A stretch of DNA of 64,000 bases from Alloscardovia theropitheci. Lineage in GTDB: Bacteria; Actinomycetota; Actinomycetes; Actinomycetales; Bifidobacteriaceae. Made by a program: the position numbers and the translations under genes. A model generated the notes under the pieces. It worked only from the letters and a program-made list of their open reading frames with translations, did no database searches and had not been told where the DNA came from. The stretch is from assembly GCF_004332295.1 (NCBI RefSeq), contig NZ_RXLP01000021.1, positions 1 through 64,000 of the forward strand, read 5' to 3'. Shown piece after piece: positions 62,454 to 64,000 of this stretch (position 1 is its first letter; each line of letters opens with the position of its first letter).

Positions 62454-64000
62454 CTACTTTCGCTTAAAAGCCAATTCAAGACCTAACTTCTTGCCCTTGA
62501 ATTTTGTTTTCTTGAGCGATTTAAGAACGACAGAAGACATCTTTTGAGGTAATTCTACATAACTCGAAGTGTCATTAAGCTCAATAGCTCCAATTGATTT
62601 GCCTGGAATATGCGCTTCAGATGAAATAATACGAACTACATCATTTGGACGTAAACCATGTTTCTTACCAAGACTGAGCTTGAACCGTACCATTCCTTCT
62701 TCGACCTCTTCGAGGTGCAGATTATGCTTACGATCTCGCCTCTTTTTATGAGAAGGTCGCTCGCCAGCAAGCTCACCAGAGAATTCATCATTCCATGCGC
62801 GCTTGTCACGCTTCTTGTGGCCACGCTTATCACCGCGTTCATTATCAGCATCAGATTGCATAGTCAATGTATCTTCGCCGTTCGAATTTTGAGCGGAAGT
62901 ATCACTCGCATTATCAAGAGCTTGCTTTAAGAAAGCTGCAGCAATATCCATCGCCGTATAATCTGACGTATTAATTTGATTGTCAATAACATCAATCATT
63001 TCGCGCAATCCGCCATTATCGATAATGGTCGAAATGTCATCCATAATTTTCTCAGTTTTCACAGCCTGTACATCGGCCAAAGTTGGAATCTGCTGAGCAA
63101 CGATTTTAGTTTTGCAGTACTTTTGAATATCACGTAATTTATATACTTCTTTTCCGCGAACAAAGCTAAACGCGCGGCCAGCACGACCAGCACGACCAGT
63201 TCTACCGATACGATGCACGTAGTACTCAACTTCACGTGGAATATCGTAATTAAATACAGCTTCTACATCGTCAACGTCAATTCCGCGAGCCGCCACATCC
63301 GTTGCAATGAGAATATCCGTCTTACCTGAGCGGAATTTTTTCATTACTCTATCGCGGGCAGACTGCTTCATATCGCCATGCAATCCCTCAGCCATATATC
63401 CACGAGCTTGCAAAACCTCAGCTAACTGGTCAACCATCGCCTTCGTATTGCAGAAGACAAGGGAAAGCTTAGGATTATAAAAATCAATCAATCGAGTCAA
63501 AACATCCGTCTTATCTTTACGGCGAACGTCATAATAATACTGATCAATATTCGGTACTGTTAGTTCCGTCTGAGCGACTTGAACAAGCTGCGCATCCTTT
63601 TGATATTTTGTTGTAATATCCATAATTGGCTGCGCCATAGTTGCAGAAAACAGAACCACTTGCCTATCAGCAGTTGGCATCTGATCAAGAATCGACTCGA
63701 TGTCTTCACGAAAGCCCATATTGAGCATCTCATCAGCTTCATCCAAGACGATAGTATGAATGCTTTCAGTTTTAATCGTATGGCGTCGCAAATGATCCAT
63801 GACTCGACCAGGAGTACCAATGATAATTTGTACTCCGTCCTTGAGTCCACGAATCTGACGTGCCATATCTGCACCACCATATACAGGCAGAATTTTCACA
63901 CCGTGCATATACTTAGACAAACGATGGAGTTCCTCCGCTGACTGGATTGCCAATTCACGCGTCGGATCCAAAATTAATACTTGAGTATCATAATTCTTCG
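62454..64000 (-). CDS. DEAD-box RNA helicase (CsdA/DeaD-like), 5' end outside window
   Basis: A partial ATP-dependent RNA helicase. The frame stays open to the window edge, so the N-terminus with Walker A lies outside; the visible part is about 515 residues. Motifs seen: Ia LDPTRELA, Ib GTPGRVMDHL, II VLDEADEML, III LFSATM, IV LVFCNTK, V DILIATDVAARGIDVDDV and VI HRIGRTGRAGRAGRA. After an Asp/Lys-rich linker the C-terminus carries a DbpA-type RNA-binding domain (RFKLSLGKKHGLRPNDVVRIISS), as in CsdA/DbpA. It probably acts in ribosome assembly or cold adaptation. Confidence 0.93.
   Translation of the reverse strand, partial: KNYDTQVLILDPTRELAIQSAEELHRLSKYMHGVKILPVYGGADMARQIRGLKDGVQIIIGTPGRVMDHLRRHTIKTESIHTIVLDEADEMLNMGFREDIESILDQMPTADRQVVLFSATMAQPIMDITTKYQKDAQLVQVAQTELTVPNIDQYYYDVRRKDKTDVLTRLIDFYNPKLSLVFCNTKAMVDQLAEVLQARGYMAEGLHGDMKQSARDRVMKKFRSGKTDILIATDVAARGIDVDDVEAVFNYDIPREVEYYVHRIGRTGRAGRAGRAFSFVRGKEVYKLRDIQKYCKTKIVAQQIPTLADVQAVKTEKIMDDISTIIDNGGLREMIDVIDNQINTSDYTAMDIAAAFLKQALDNASDTSAQNSNGEDTLTMQSDADNERGDKRGHKKRDKRAWNDEFSGELAGERPSHKKRRDRKHNLHLEEVEEGMVRFKLSLGKKHGLRPNDVVRIISSEAHIPGKSIGAIELNDTSSYVELPQKMSSVVLKSLKKTKFKGKKLGLELAFKRK

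Overview
The window reads as chromosomal DNA of an actinobacterium, most likely an A+T-rich member of the Bifidobacteriaceae (Gardnerella/Alloscardovia-like). This is inferred from gene order and protein flavour, not from a database match. Two blocks match actinobacterial synteny known from Mycobacterium: rpmE-prfA-prmC-sua5-wecA-atpI-like (compare Rv1298-Rv1303) and dacB-tilS-hpt-ftsH-folE-folP-folB-folK-DUF3180 (compare Rv3627c-Rv3605c). thyA next to folA fits as well. Plant-glycan enzymes (two GH3 proteins, one GH51 arabinofuranosidase), galE and an orphan sugar-binding lipoprotein suggest a saccharolytic, host-associated lifestyle. No insertion sequence, prophage or CRISPR array was seen.

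Layout. 1-2.3 kb: a minus-strand type VII secretion-like cassette (small helical protein, hypothetical protein, frameshifted effector). 2.8-4.9 kb: a two-gene polysaccharide/teichoic-acid ABC exporter. 5.2-13.6 kb: guaB and the rpmE-prfA-prmC-sua5-wecA-atpI-like block, with a HAD hydrolase and a membrane protein inserted and without the ATP synthase operon that usually follows. 14-18.6 kb: a small membrane protein, a CAT-anticodon tRNA, an orphan oligopeptide-binding lipoprotein and ettA. 18.8-29.9 kb: two double-membrane-anchored, domain-permuted GH3 proteins flanking two complete AgrC/AgrA-type two-component systems. 30-33 kb: tesB and a GH51 arabinofuranosidase. 33.1-42.5 kb: a nine-gene minus-strand run for folate synthesis, FtsH, purine salvage, tRNA lysidine and cell-wall carboxypeptidase. 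42.7-47.8 kb: two GT2 glycosyltransferases, a PerM-family protein and a membrane protein with a motif duplicated at both ends. 48-50.7 kb: tRNA-Glu, trmB, galE, tRNA-Asp, tRNA-Phe. 51-57.7 kb: orphan sugar-binding protein, LMW-PTP, folA, thyA, a parS-like site, an OsmC-like protein, tandem USP, CHAP hydrolase. 58-64 kb: serC, a small membrane protein, a histidine kinase lacking its phosphoacceptor histidine that diverges from phoU, a 13-bp tandem repeat, and a DEAD-box helicase cut by the window edge.

The most interesting region is 18.8-29.9 kb. Two AgrC-like sensors (HPK10 type) and two LytTR regulators form a co-directional run with one permuted GH3 ectoenzyme, and a second paralogous GH3 diverges from the same control region. 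No AgrB or AgrD gene is visible. The arrangement suggests a surface glycan-sensing or glycan-processing system in which the enzyme itself may generate, remove or bind the signal. The kinase-dead-looking sensor beside phoU, the GlxR/CRP-like palindrome over the promoter of the orphan sugar-binding protein, and the parS-like site are secondary leads.
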